Below, piece after piece: positions 1-10,601 of a stretch of DNA of 64,000 bases (within the stretch, counting starts at the first letter, position 1; each line of letters starts with the position of its first letter). The translations under genes and the position numbers were made by a program. Origin of the DNA: Datura wrightii. Taxonomy: Eukaryota; Streptophyta; Magnoliopsida; Solanales; Solanaceae. The notes beneath the pieces were generated by a model. That model searched no databases and had not been told where the DNA came from. It saw only the letters and a program-made list of their open reading frames with translations. The DNA is taken from contig JASDFA010000008.1 of assembly GCA_035772735.1 (NCBI GenBank), positions 9,003,501 to 9,067,500 of the forward strand, in the 5' to 3' direction.

Positions 1-2441
1 TTTGGGCTAACCAATGCTCCTGCAGCTTTTATGGACCAGATGAATAGGGTGTTCAAGCAATATTTGGACATGTTCATGATCGTGTTCATCGACGGCATTC
101 TTATATACTCCCGGAGCGAGGAGGAGCATGCCACACATTTGAGAATAATCTTGCAAACCCTCAGGGGTCGTCAGCTGTATGCAAATTTCAGCAAGTGTGA
201 ATTCTGGCTGAACTCGGTAGCATTTCTAGGTCATGTGGTATCAAGTGAAGGCATAAGGGTAGATTCCCAAAATATAGAGGCGGTGAAGAATTGGCATAGA
301 CCGGTGAATCCTTCAGAAATTCAGAGTTTCTTGGGCCTAGCTGGGTACTACAGAAGGTTTGTGGTAGGTTTCTCATCTACTGCGGCACCTTTGACTAAGT
401 TGACTTAGAAAAAGGTGAAATTCCAATGGTCGGATGCTTATGAGAAAAGCTTCCAAGAGTTGAAGACTCGACTCACTTCAGCACTTGTGTTGACCTTACC
501 CGAGGGTACCGATGGCTTCGTTGTCTATTGTGATGCTTCGAGAGTCGGAATGGGATGTGTGTTGATGCAGCATGGAAAGGTAATAGCATATGCCTCGAGA
601 CAGCTAAAGGTCCATGAAAAGAATTACCCGACCCATGATCTTGAGTTGGCCGCGGTGGTGTTTGCATTGAAGATATGGCGGCATTACTTGTATGGAGTCC
701 AGGTGGATGTATTCACGGATCACAAGAGTTTGCAATATGTGTTCACACAGAAAGATCTAAATGTTTAGCAAAGGAGGTGGTTGGAGTTAGTTAAGGACTA
801 TGACATGAGCGTCCTCTACCACATGAGCAAGGCTAATGTTGTTGCGGATGTGCTTAATAGACTCTCCATGGAAAGTGTGTCCCACGTGGATGAGGGAAAG
901 AAGGAGTTGGTGAAGGATGTCCACCGACTTGCAAGGCTGGGAGTTAGATTGATCGATTTGACCGATGGTGTTGTTGTTGTACATAACGGGTCAGAATCGT
1001 CCTTGGTGGTTGATGTTAAATCTAGGAAAGATGAGGATCCAATATTGAGGAAGCTGAGGGAGGCGGTGTAGATTCAAAAGGTGGAGGTATTCTCCCAAGG
1101 GGGACATGGTGTGCTACGATACCAGGGTCGACTATGTGTTCCAAACGTCGATAATTTAAGAGTTCGGATATTGCATGAGGCACATAGTACCAGATATTCT
1201 ATTCATCCAAGATCCATGAAAATGTATAGGGATTTGCGAGAAATCTATTGGTGGGATGGTATGAAGAAAGATATTGCAGAGTTCATAGCAAAATGCCCAA
1301 ACTACCAGCAAGTGAAAGTCGAACATCAAAGGTCGGAAGGCGTACTTCAGGATATCAGCATCCCACTTTGAAGTGGGAAGAGATTAATATGGACTTTGTT
1401 ACAGGCCTACCTTGTACTCGCCGACACTATGACTCCATTTGGGTGGTGGTGGATAGGCTAACTAAGGAACAACACTTTCTACCAGTAAAGACCACAGATT
1501 CAGCAGAGGATTATGCTAACTTGTATATTCGGGAGTTAGTTCGACTTCATGGAGTGCCCTTGTCTATTATTTCAGACCGAGGTACTTATTTTACCTCTCA
1601 ATTCCGGCGTTCTTTTCAAAAAGGACTTGGGATGCAAGTAAAGCTTACTACAACCTTCTATCCGCAAAAGACGGCCAGGCAGAACGAACCCTTGAGGATA
1701 TGTTGGGGGCATGTGTTATGGATTTTATAGGTAGTTGGGATGATCATTTGCCCTTGATCAAGTTTTCTTATAATAACAGTTATCACTCCAGTATCCAGAT
1801 GGCACCGTTCGACGCTCTTTACAGGCAGAGGTGTAGATGTCCCATCAGATTATTCTAGGTGAGTGAGGCAGCTATGATAGGCCCAAATACGGTTCATGAG
1901 GCGATGGTGAAGGTCCAGTTGAGACGGGACCAGTTGAAAACCGCTCAGAGTCGTTAGAAATCTTATTCTTATGTAAGAACAAGAGATTTGGAGTTTGGTG
2001 TGGACGATTGGGTATTTCTAAAGGTATCTCCCATGAAGGGAGTCATGCGGTTCGGAAAGAAATTTAAACTCAGTCCCCGGCTATATTGGTCCCTACTAGG
2101 TTGTGAGAAGAGTTGGTAAGGTGGCGTATGAGTTAGACTTGCCATCGGAGTTATCTTCAGTTCATCCCGTCTTTCATGTTTCACTTTGAAGAAATGCTTA
2201 GGTGATCCATCCTTGGTTGTTCCGGTAGACAGCATTGGAGTGAAGGATATCCTCAATTATTAAGAAATTATCGTTGAAATCTTGGATCGTCAGGTTCGGA
2301 GGCTGAGGAACAAAGAAGTAGCTTCCGTTAAAATATTATGGAGAAATCAACACGTTGAGGGAGCTACATAGGAAGCCGAAGCAGATATAATGGCTAAATA
2401 CCCATATTTGTTCTCTATCGGCTCAATTCCGACTTGAGGTA
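1..2441 (+). pseudogene. A1 pol remnant: RT, RNase H, integrase, chromodomain-like tail
   Basis: Frame 1 reads the end of RT (FGLTNAPAAF at the first codons, then FLGHVVS and FLGLAGYYRRF), RNase H (VYCDASRVGMGCVL, YPTHDLELAAVV, FTDHKSLQYVF), and the integrase zinc region (HEAHSTRYSIHP, CPNYQQVK). It is broken by TAG codons at 406, 766 and 1069. After a frameshift near 1370 the integrase core continues (MDFVTGLPC, HGVPLSIISDRGT), and weakly conserved sequence leads to a tail resembling ILWRNQHVEGAT near 2335. The RT catalytic motif reads FIDG rather than the FIDD seen in element E, so one of the two metal-binding aspartates is lost. Any product would be non-functional. Confidence 0.88.
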
Positions 2442-2692
2442 TCAATTTTTCCCTATGACTCTATTTAGTTTTCATATTCATTTTATGAGTGCAAGTTTCT
2501 TTTATGTGTATGAATGCATATGTGAAGCGTGAGATCAGTTCAGCTATGTGGTTTGATTCGGAGGTAGTCATTCCGTGAAACTTTTGGTTAAAATGATCAG
2601 TATATAGCTATAATAAATTATATGTTTCTGTTTGTTGCTTGTTTCCTACATTCGAGGATGAATGTTCCCAAGGGGGAGATATTGTAATACCC
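2442..2692 (+). other. A1 3' untranslated region and polypurine tract
   Basis: This is noncoding sequence between the last recognisable pol codons and the LTR. It ends with the purine tract AAGGGGGAGAT at about 2680-2690, directly before the LTR start TGTAATACCCC. The same block (ATTCGAGGATGAATGTTCCC plus purine tract) precedes the LTR of A2 at 12360-12391, which supports plus-strand priming at this place. Confidence 0.8.
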
Positions 2693-4944
2693 CGGAAAGG
2701 CCTAAGTATAGACCCAGGAGTTAAAAGTAAAAAGTGCAAAAAACTGGCAAAAATATCACAAAATAGATGACTCAACAACTCGTGGGTGGATACCATGAGT
2801 CGTCGGAAGCAGTCATGGAAAGGGGGTTTAGGGAAGCAGTGGTAACAACAGACAGTACAATGATCCGTTTTCCGGAACAATGACTCATTGTTAGCAATCG
2901 TTAGAAGGTCTGAGCTTAGGATAAGGAGGAAGCAATGGGTAGTCCCACAATTTGTTATGAGTTACAACGAACCGTTGTTTCAAGTCGTTGCTTATTGGTT
3001 GAAGCTTCCAGTGCATTTAACGGATGGAGACCACGACTCGTTGGATGCTACCACGAGTCTTGGTGAGGCTCATGGAAAGAGGAGTTGGACTTGGTCAAGG
3101 GGATGACAACGGTTGATTGAACGACCCATGGTTTGTTGTGACGACTAATCTTATCGAGTCGTGGGAAGGATCTGAGACGTGTCATGAGGAAGTGGACCCG
3201 ACGACTCGATACCACGACCCATTAGGTCGGTTGTTGGTCTGTCCGGGCCAGTTTTCAGGGAAATTATTTTAAGGGTATTTTCGACCTTTCCTCATTTTTA
3301 GCCTCTAAACTACGTTGTTTTGGATAATTTTTGAGTATTGTAAGAGGAGTTAAGTCCCTATTGCATGCCCATTCTCATGCAAGGATTCTAGAGAGGTGTT
3401 TGGGAGATTCAAGGCCTTTTTCCCCATATTTCTTCAAATTTTTGGTGAGTGTTCAAGAAACCCTAAGTTCATCCATTCCCAGGTATGTAGGATTTTAAAA
3501 TGGGTGGAATTCTTCCTCACCCATGCCCAATTTCGATTAAACACATGAATTCTCCAACTCAAATTCCATGAAATTTTACCTAAAGCATGTCAATGTGATT
3601 TCTCCTTATGGACATGTTTTAATTGAGTTTTAATTATTGAAATATGCATGTTGGGCAGGTTTCGCATTATTTTCTTAAAAATTATTTTTAAATCTTTTAA
3701 ATCTAAATTGCCCATTTATGAAAGTTCATGGAAATTATGATTTATGATGAATATTCATTATTTAAAGTTTGTTGATTATGAAAATGCATGAATCCAAGTT
3801 ACTCCTGATTATGAGCATATTTTGAAAGAATTGAGTATGATGAAGCATTGGGCAATGTTCATATGATGAAGAATGATTTATGATTTACGAAACGAATTTC
3901 ATGATTTATTAATTTATGATTTTGGCCGATAAAAAGGGTCTTGATTCTTGGATAAGCATGTTTTAAAGGGGATCAATGATGATAAATGTTATATCTTAGT
4001 CAATGAATTTTTATGCATGATGTTAATGATTTATGTACGAACCTATATGCTTGTTTTTTGGAGTCGTGTCTAGCACCGAGCAGCCCGACGTTCAAAGGAC
4101 TACACTGTTGTCTCATAACCACGTGCCACCATGGATTTCTAATGATATATTGTATTGATAATGATCCCCTCAAATGTGATATCACGCCTTATGCACGATC
4201 CTCGCCTGGCAAGCCAGGGTTGGCTCTGCCCACTTGAGCAAGACAGTGGGGCATCATGAAAGGCTCTACCATGATGGTGTTTGTTATGACGAGTCCTCCC
4301 ATTGTTCCACATGTGTTATGCATTGTTATATCTATGTTATTGGCTCAAGTTATAGTATGGTAAAGTTATTTACGATTATGATAATGAATGATTTGAAAGT
4401 CTTGAGCCTTATGTTTTATCACGAAGATTTTTTATATAAGCATGATGTCCTTTTCCTATGTCTTTGTATGACTTTACTTTACTTTTAAAATGTTAGTTTA
4501 CTTACCTTGCATACTCAGTATACTGACCGCATACTTTCTCTGCTGTATCGTTTCATGATACAGGGTCCGAATCTCAAGCTCATCCACATCCTTAGACCAT
4601 CCCAGCCTACGATATAATCTTGCTGGTGAGTCCTCATGTTCCGAGGGTCGTTTGATAAATTTTCTTGTTGATTATGTTTTAGAATTGCTCGGGTTAGTTG
4701 GGGATGTTGTCCCATAAACCCATCTTATGTTTAAAGGCTTTCGTACAAGTATGTAGTAATCAGCTGTGTAACCATTGGTCTTTCTTGAAGCTATTTTATG
4801 ATTACGTTTCCGCTATATCTTTATGATTATCGTTCCACTTATTCGAATGAGAATAGTTGTATGCATGAGCCATGGGTCGACTTGGGGTCCCTCGGGGTCC
4901 CTTGTCCCGTGTCTATGATTTGGGTGCATGTTCGGGTCATGACA
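2693..4944 (+). repeat. A1 3' LTR
   Basis: This LTR of about 2.25 kb starts TGTAATACCCC after the purine tract and ends ATGACA. It is colinear with the A2 LTR at 12392-14594, sharing for example the block around TATGTAGGATT and the ending GGGTC(A/G)TGACA. Its first 600 bases carry repeated ACGACTCGT-type quasi-palindromes. No coding potential is evident. Confidence 0.85.
3031..3063 (+). promoter_or_regulatory. 33-nt inverted-repeat cassette (ACGACTCGT type), A1 LTR
   Basis: Arms CCACGACTCGT and ACGAGTCTTGG (one mismatch as an inverted repeat) are separated by 11 nt. The same 11-11-11 layout occurs at 12676-12708 in A2 and in the F LTR. It sits in the U3 part of the LTR, and further half-motifs lie at 2768-2810 and 3150-3230. 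A regulatory role is inferred from position and repetition. Confidence 0.55.
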
Positions 4945-5113
4945 CACTCCCTGTACGGGGTCTATGTAGGTGTGTTTACAAACCATAAGAGCCTAAAACA
5001 TGTGTTTTCGCAAAAAATCTAAATCTACATCTAAAGAAGGTGGTTGGAGCTACTCAAGGATTACGATATGAGTGTCCTTTAACATCCGGGTAAGGCTTAT
5101 ATGGTAGCACATG
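4945..5113 (+). pseudogene. A2 RNase H fragment, left of the B insertion
   Basis: This reads LYGVYVGVFTNHKSLKHVF, then RRWLELLKDYDMSVL and HPGKAY, which is the RNase H C-terminal half seen intact in element E. There are stops after KI, in the next few codons and before HPGK. The last five bases ACATG (5109-5113) are the left target-site duplication of element B. Confidence 0.85.
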
Positions 5114-6544
5114 TGATCGTGGGCAAAAATAGCATGCCGAGTAATGCTCTATACCTTAATTTATTCTTGTTTATCTAAGTTATCTTATACATTTTCATGT
5201 GATTTTATGTAAATGTGAATATATACTAACCAACTTAATGAGTCCTTGTTTCTGAAGGTTAATAATGCATTTGAGGAACTAATTCATGATTTGGTGATGT
5301 CGAGGAATGGAATCAAGAGCAAAATGTGAAAGTCAAGAAGAAACCAATAACTGGCACCCTGCGCGACAGGGGCCGTGGCACGCTGCCAACGCTGCAACAC
5401 TTGGCCAAAAATTGCATTTTTTGGCACATTCCAGTGAGGGTACGCGTTACCTCCGTGTCACGGAGGTCAAGTAGGGTGTTCAGCTCCGTGACACATTGCT
5501 GTTCCACTACAGGCCAAATTTTGCAAATTTTCAACATAGGATAAATTGAACCCTTAGCTCCTAAAATCATTTTGTCACGATTTTATTCTGGAAAACTACC
5601 TAGGAGTGAAGGGAGAAGTGGGACAACTCATCTAGGGTTTGGCAAATCCCCTTCTCATCTACTAAATTCATGTAAGTATGTTAGTTTAGTAGTAGTTAGT
5701 GTAGTTTTACGAACATGAATGGCAAGAACCCTTCCTCTAGGGTTGAAATCATGAATTATGATTGTGATTTCATGAAATTGTTTTGGAATTAAGTTATTGA
5801 TTGTTGTTTTTGTCTTGTATTCTTGATTGTTGGTTGTTTTTATGATTGATCACCATGAAAACATATATGTTAGCTTGGGCAATTGCTTGAGAAATAATTA
5901 CCTAGGTCAGGACATGAGAACGTAAAGAGCATGTTTGTATCTCAAGATATAATTTCGTGTTAGGATAGAAATATACCTAAAACCTTGCTTGGTTGATAAA
6001 ACGGGGGTTATTATAGACCAACTTAGGATTATCACATCACCACTCCAAGAAGTACTTGTGAGGCTAAGTTGAGTTAAATGGTTAGACGCACGAAAGTCCC
6101 TAATCGTTTCCCCGTAAACCCCAACATAATTAATTGCCCGTGAACTAGAAATTAGCATCCTCACACACAATGATGCAGTGGGGCTAGTTTGCCGTGCTTA
6201 GAGGCTCGAAAGTTCATGAACAGGCAATTCTAATTATGTGAGACAACAATCGATAGTTTCATGCTTAACCCTTTGCACATCGTAGTATCGCATGATTATC
6301 TGGTTTTAACTCTATTTTGCTCCTAGAGTAAATTTAGGATATTTTGTTGACCAAAAGTAGACTTAATTAAATCTCCCTCGAAAACTTCTATAACCAACAC
6401 TTGAGAAAGTCAAGATCACACTTTAAATGTATAGTTAGAGGAATGGGTCCAGTCCCTGTGGGTTCGACATTCCGATTCTCTAAAAGAGCCACTATATTAC
6501 TTGCACGACCCGTACACTTGCGGAAGCGTGAATCGGGCACGTCA
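5114..6544 (+). repeat. B LTR, left copy (behaves as a solo LTR)
   Basis: This 1431-bp LTR runs from TGATCGTGGGC to CACGTCA and is flanked by ACATG on both sides (5109-5113 and 6545-6549). It aligns end to end with the 3' LTR of B at 9166-10601 with scattered substitutions and a few indels. It is followed not by a primer binding site but by A2 sequence, so at present it is a complete LTR with host sequence on both sides. Confidence 0.92.
5455..5494 (+). promoter_or_regulatory. 40-nt inverted-repeat cassette in left B LTR
   Basis: Perfect 11-nt arms GTGTCACGGAG and CTCCGTGACAC are separated by exactly 18 nt. The left arm is also the right half of a 17-nt palindrome (CCTCCGTG-T-CACGGAGG). A degenerate TATA-like stretch (GGATAAATT) lies about 45 nt downstream, where the 3' LTR copy has TATAAATT. 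Confidence 0.7.
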
Positions 6545-6957
6545 ACATGCACTTAGTAGGATCTCTATGGAGAGTGTGTCCCATGTAGATAAGGGGAGGA
6601 AAGAGCTTTTGACTTGCGAGGTTGTGTGTTCGTTTGGTTGACTCGATTGATTGATGTGAAAGCCAGACAAGATAAGGACCCAATTTTTGTAAAGTTGAAG
6701 GAAGTCGTTCAGAATCAGAAAGGTAGAGGTCTTCTCCAAAGGGGGAGATTGTGTGCTTCGATATCAAGGTCGCTTGTGTGTTTAGGATGTTGATGATTTG
6801 AGAAATCAAATATTGCACGAGACTCATGGTTCCAGATATTCGATACATCCAGGTGCCACTAAGATGTACTATAACCTATGGGAAGTCTACTGGTGGAACG
6901 ACATGAAGAAGGACATCGCGTAATTTGTGGCTAAATGTCCAAACTGTTAGCAAGTGA
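6545..6957 (+). repeat. Duplicated A2 segment (copy of 10602-11013)
   Basis: These 413 bases are nearly identical to 10602-11013: the RNase H end, spacer and integrase zinc region of A2. Both copies share the same lesions, including the TAG at the CPNC-QQVK position (6948 and 11004) and TAATTTGTGG just before it, so A2 was already dead when this segment was copied. It ends abruptly at 6957, inside the sequence GCAAGTGA, and joins the last 45 bases of a B LTR. Confidence 0.9.
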
Positions 6958-7008
6958 CTTGCACGACCCGTACACTTGTGGACGCGCGAATCGGGGACGT
7001 CAAGTTTT

Positions 7009-7026
7009 TGGCGCCATTGCCAGGGA
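7009..7026 (+). other. B primer binding site (tRNA-Asp type)
   Basis: TGGCGCCATTGCCAGGGA lies six bases after the LTR end. It is close to the complement of the 3' end of plant tRNA-Asp, the usual primer of Athila-like elements. D and C have the same site in the same place with one or two changes. Confidence 0.75.
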
Positions 7027-7138
7027 CTCAGCGAAGTTTTGATAATTTATCTATTTTTGTGTGATTTTTGAATTTCCTAACATGTTGAGAAACTTGGTCT
7101 TAGTCTACTTATTGCAGGTGACAGGTTGTCCTGCCGAG

Positions 7139-7810
7139 ATGGCTAGAAATAGAGAGCTTGTGGAACCGTTGCTTGAACTTGAACATCAAATCCATTTGCG
7201 AAGGAGAGTAGCTCTAGAGCAAAATCTGAAGAGACTTCAGGAAAAGGTACAACAACAACCACCCGCGCGACAAGTACAATTGTCATCAGAAGCAATGGCA
7301 GCAAGACCAGTTCGCGAAGTGGCAATCCCACTAGCGACGAATGTGACCTGTAGCATCCGTAAACCGGACCCTGGAGGACACTTTGTGCTTAAACAGAACA
7401 TGGTGCAGCTGTTACATTCTAGTGGCCAATTCACTGGGATGGCACATGAGGACCCGCAGCAGCACCTACAGAGCTTTTTAGAGATTAGTGACACATTTGT
7501 CCCCACCGGCGTGTCCACAGATTATGTCTGACTTACCCTTTTCCCATTTTCATTGTTGGGAGAGGCCAAAAAAAAGTGGTGGAAGTCTGAGCCACCGAAC
7601 TCCACAAATTGGTGGAATGACTTGGCTAAGAAGTTCCTTTGCACGGCTAAAGGCAATGTCAAGTCTTCAGCCCGAGTCTGATAGAGGACTTCAAATTGAG
7701 AAGAAGTTGGAGAAACAGAGGAACAGAGTGGAGGATGTTTCCTCTACACAACAAAAGAAAAGGAAATTGTTCTCGAAAGAGAACCCAGGTATGAGGATGT
7801 CCTGTAAAGG
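7139..7810 (+). pseudogene. B gag remnant (N-terminal half)
   Basis: The ATG at 7139 starts MARNRELVEPLLELEH, followed by a basic, glutamine-rich stretch and the conserved block ARPVREVAIP...SIRKPDPGG...FTGMAHEDPQQHLQSFLEISDTF. This matches the D gag almost codon for codon. The frame stops at 7529 (TGA), and after LTLFPFSLLGEA an A-rich run at about 7570 shifts frame. The capsid-like core is then deleted, and the sequence jumps to an unrelated lysine-rich tail. It retains the ATG that D has lost. It cannot make a complete capsid protein. Confidence 0.8.
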
Positions 7811-9165
7811 ATAGTCCACGTCGGGCCACGACGTAAAATAAGGCGCTGCTTGGGAGGCAACCTAGAGGTACCTCAGGTGTAACTAATTGGTGCTTGATGT
7901 TCTTGTTATGTGCTATACGTGATTGTAAGAGGCAAGTATGTTCCGTGTGAAGCATGCAGGTGTATAACTTTGTTTGAGATGCTTAGGCTCTTGAATTTGA
8001 CTCAATATGATTGAAGCTTAATTTTGAATTTTGTGATTAGCTGAGTAAGAGTCTACTGAATATGTCTTGAATTGAGCATGTGCCATGAGTGTAAGGTTTT
8101 TGAGTATTTTGTGCTATTGTGGATTGTCTAGAACTTGCCTGGTGTGTTTATAAAATGAAATGAAGGATGTGAATTGTAGGAGATGATTTAGGCATTTCTT
8201 TGAATGAACCAAATTTTTATCCCTCATTTTACCTACCTTGAAAAATTGATCCTAGTTAGCCCCATTGAGCCTTGAGCCTATTCTTTGATAGCTGCAACAC
8301 AAGCTGAATCCTTTTACTTTCATTAGCCTTGTGTTTGATCCAAAACTCCTAAGCGCTTGAGTGAAAAAAAAATTCCGAAGGAGTAAAGGAGTGAGAAGAA
8401 GGAAAAGAGAGGAAAAGTAGCAAGTTGTAGAAGTAGAGAAAAGGACAAAGGTGCACTTGTGTGAAAATGGTTGATTATTATTAAGGAGTTAGAAAACAAA
8501 TTAATGAAATTTTTTTTATAGAGCTCCTTACTAATAAGCTAAAAGTGCCTAAAGAAAGACGGAACATAAGAAGAAAAAGAAAGCTGAAACGAGAAAAAGG
8601 TGAAGTAAGGGAAGGGAAGTTCGTAATGAGGGCATATTATTGGCCAGAATAGTACCTGCCTGTCCCTTAGCTTACATTACAACCCATTAAGTCCTACTTG
8701 ATCTTACATTCATACATCCTTAAATTAGTGGAATAAAACACTAAGGGCAAGCTTATGGGTCATTACATGATGCATGTGAATTCTTTGTGAGAGAGAGTGT
8801 AATTCTATTCATGTACCCACACATGTTGTGATTTAAAAATTGTTTTTGCGTGTGATTGGGTAACTTTCTTTCCGTGAGGGGCACATGTTGAATGAAGGAT
8901 ATAATTCATGTGGGATTTCTTAATCAGTTGATTTGCATGAGTTTGCTAAGATTGAGAGTTGATTCTTGAGGTTAAGAAGTCTTAACATAGTTGTACTTCA
9001 TTTCAATGATCAAATCGTGCATGCTCTATCTTTAGCTTGTTATCTTACGTAATCATTGTAGTCGTAGCTTGAATATTCTTGCTAACTGAGTTATGGATGA
9101 GTCTCCATATGAATGAGATGTAATAGGTTGTTCGAGGACGAACAAGACTTTAAGTGTGGGGTAGG
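7811..9165 (+). other. B noncoding 3' domain with post-coding motif and polypurine tract
   Basis: This domain begins with the motif ACGACGTAAAATAAGGCGCT then GCTTGGGAGGCAACC (about 7828-7865), the signature that follows the coding region in C, D and F. About 1.3 kb without a credible ORF follows, colinear with 60700-62003 of D and the complement of 28924-30819 of C. Shared blocks include AGAACTTGCCTGGTGTG, CTAAGGGCAAGCTTATGGGT and TTGCATGAGTTTGC. A purine-rich stretch lies at 8365-8480. The domain ends with TTCGAGGACGAAC and the tract AAGTGTGGGGTAGG just before the LTR. Confidence 0.75.
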
Positions 9166-10601
9166 TGATCATGGGCAAAAATAGCATGCCCGAGTGATGC
9201 TTTATACATTAATTTAGTCTTGTTTATCTAAGTTATTTTATACATTTTCATGCGATTTTATTTAAATGTGAATATATACTAACCAACATGATTAGTCCTT
9301 GTTTTTGAAGGTTAATAATGCATTTGAGGAACTAATTCATGATTTGGTGAAGTGGAGGAATGGAATCAAGAGCAAAACGTGAAAGTCAACAAGAAAACAT
9401 ACAATAACTGGCACCCTGCGCGACAGGGGCCGTGGGACGCTGCCAACGCTGCAACACTTGGCCAAAAATTTCATTTTTTGGCACATTCCAGTGAGGGTAC
9501 GCGTTACCTCCGTGTCACAGAGGTCAAGTAGGGCGTTCAGCTCCGTGACACGTTGTTGTTCCACCACAGGCCAAATTTTGCAATTTTTTAGCAAAGTATA
9601 AATTGAACCCTTAGCTCCTAAAATCATTTTGTCATGATTTTATTCTAGAAAACTACCTAGGAGTGAAGGGAGAAGTGGGAGAACTCATCTAGGGTTTGGC
9701 AAATTCCCTTCTCATCTACCAAATTCATGTAAGTATGTTAGTATAGTAGTAGTTAGTGTAGTTTTACGAACATGAATGGCAAGAACCCTTCCTCTAGGGT
9801 TGAAGCCATGAATTATGATTGTGATTTTATGAAATTATTTCGGAATTAAGTTATTGATTGTTGTTTTCGTCTTGCATTTTAGATTGTTGGTTGTTTTTAT
9901 GATTGATCACCATGAAAACATATACGTTAGCTTGGGCAATTGCTTGAGAAAGAATTACTTAGGTCAGGACATGAGAATGTAAGGAGCATGTTTGTATCTC
10001 AAGATATAATTTCGTGTTAGGATAGAAATATACCTAAAACCTTGCTTGGTTGATAAAACGGGGGTTATTATAAACCAACTTAGGATTATCACATCACCAC
10101 TCGAAGAAGTAGTTGTGAGGCTAAGTTGAGTTAAATGGTTAGACACACGAAAGTCCCTAATCATTTCCCCTTAAACCACAACATAATTAATTGCCCACGA
10201 ACTAGAAATTAGCATCCTCACTCACAATGATACAGTGGGGCTAGTTTGCCGTGTTTAGAGGCTCGAAAGACCATGAACATGCAATTCTAATTATGTGAAA
10301 CAACAACTGATAGTTTCATGCTTAACCCATTGCACATCGTAGTATCGCATGTTTATCTTGTTTTAACTCTATGTTTCTCCTAGAGTAAATTCAGGATATT
10401 TCGTTGACCCAAACTAGACTTAATTAAATCTCCCTCGAAAACTTCTATAACCAACACTTGAGAAAGTCAAGATCACACTTGAAATGGATAGTTAGAGGAA
10501 TGGGTCCAGTCCCTGTGGGTTCGACATTCCGGTTCTCTAAAAGAGCCACTATATTACTTGCACGACCCGTACACTTGCGGAAGCGCGAATCGGGCACGTC
10601 A
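9166..10601 (+). repeat. B 3' LTR
   Basis: This 1436-bp LTR runs from TGATCATGGGC to CACGTCA and is preceded by the purine tract AAGTGTGGGGTAGG. ACATG follows at 10602. It is homologous over its full length to 5114-6544. It carries the 40-nt cassette at 9512-9551 and a TATA-like TATAAATT at 9597-9604. Confidence 0.92.
9512..9551 (+). promoter_or_regulatory. 40-nt inverted-repeat cassette in B 3' LTR
   Basis: Arms GTGTCACAGAG (one mismatch) and CTCCGTGACAC are separated by 18 nt, the same length as in the other families. TATAAATT starts 45 nt after it. Confidence 0.65.

Larger units (their letters stand above)
1..4944 (+). mobile_element. A1: 3' part of a Tekay-like Ty3/gypsy retrotransposon
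   Basis: The window opens inside the reverse transcriptase of a Ty3/gypsy element and runs through RNase H, integrase and a chromodomain-like tail to a purine tract and a 3' LTR. Domain order and the RT, RNase H and integrase motifs match plant chromoviruses of the Tekay/Del type. The 5' LTR, gag and protease lie outside the window. The LTR ends in ATGACA at 4944 and is followed at once by the RNase H reading frame of a second element (A2), so A1 was probably inserted into A2, whose left half is off the window. It is a dead copy with several in-frame stops and frameshifts. Confidence 0.85.
6958..10601 (+). mobile_element. B: non-autonomous Athila-like retrotransposon, 5' truncated
   Basis: The order is the last 45 bases of an LTR (6958-7002, matching 10557-10601), a primer binding site, a truncated gag, a GC-rich motif, a noncoding 3' domain, a purine tract and a full 3' LTR. 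The right flank is ACATG (10602-10606), the duplicate of the bases before the left LTR at 5114. No RT, RNase H or integrase sequence is present in the 2.2-kb internal region. The whole internal plan is shared with C and D, so B belongs to the same non-autonomous group. Confidence 0.85.

Noticed and set aside
1..2441. Possibility of an integrated plant pararetrovirus
   Set aside because: The domain order RT-RNase H-integrase-chromodomain, the polypurine tract and the LTR identify a Ty3/gypsy retrotransposon. No movement or coat protein motif of caulimovirids is seen anywhere in the window.
7143..7518. Antisense ORFs of 62 and 93 codons over the B gag
   Set aside because: They are shadows of the gag frame, which has clear similarity to the D gag.
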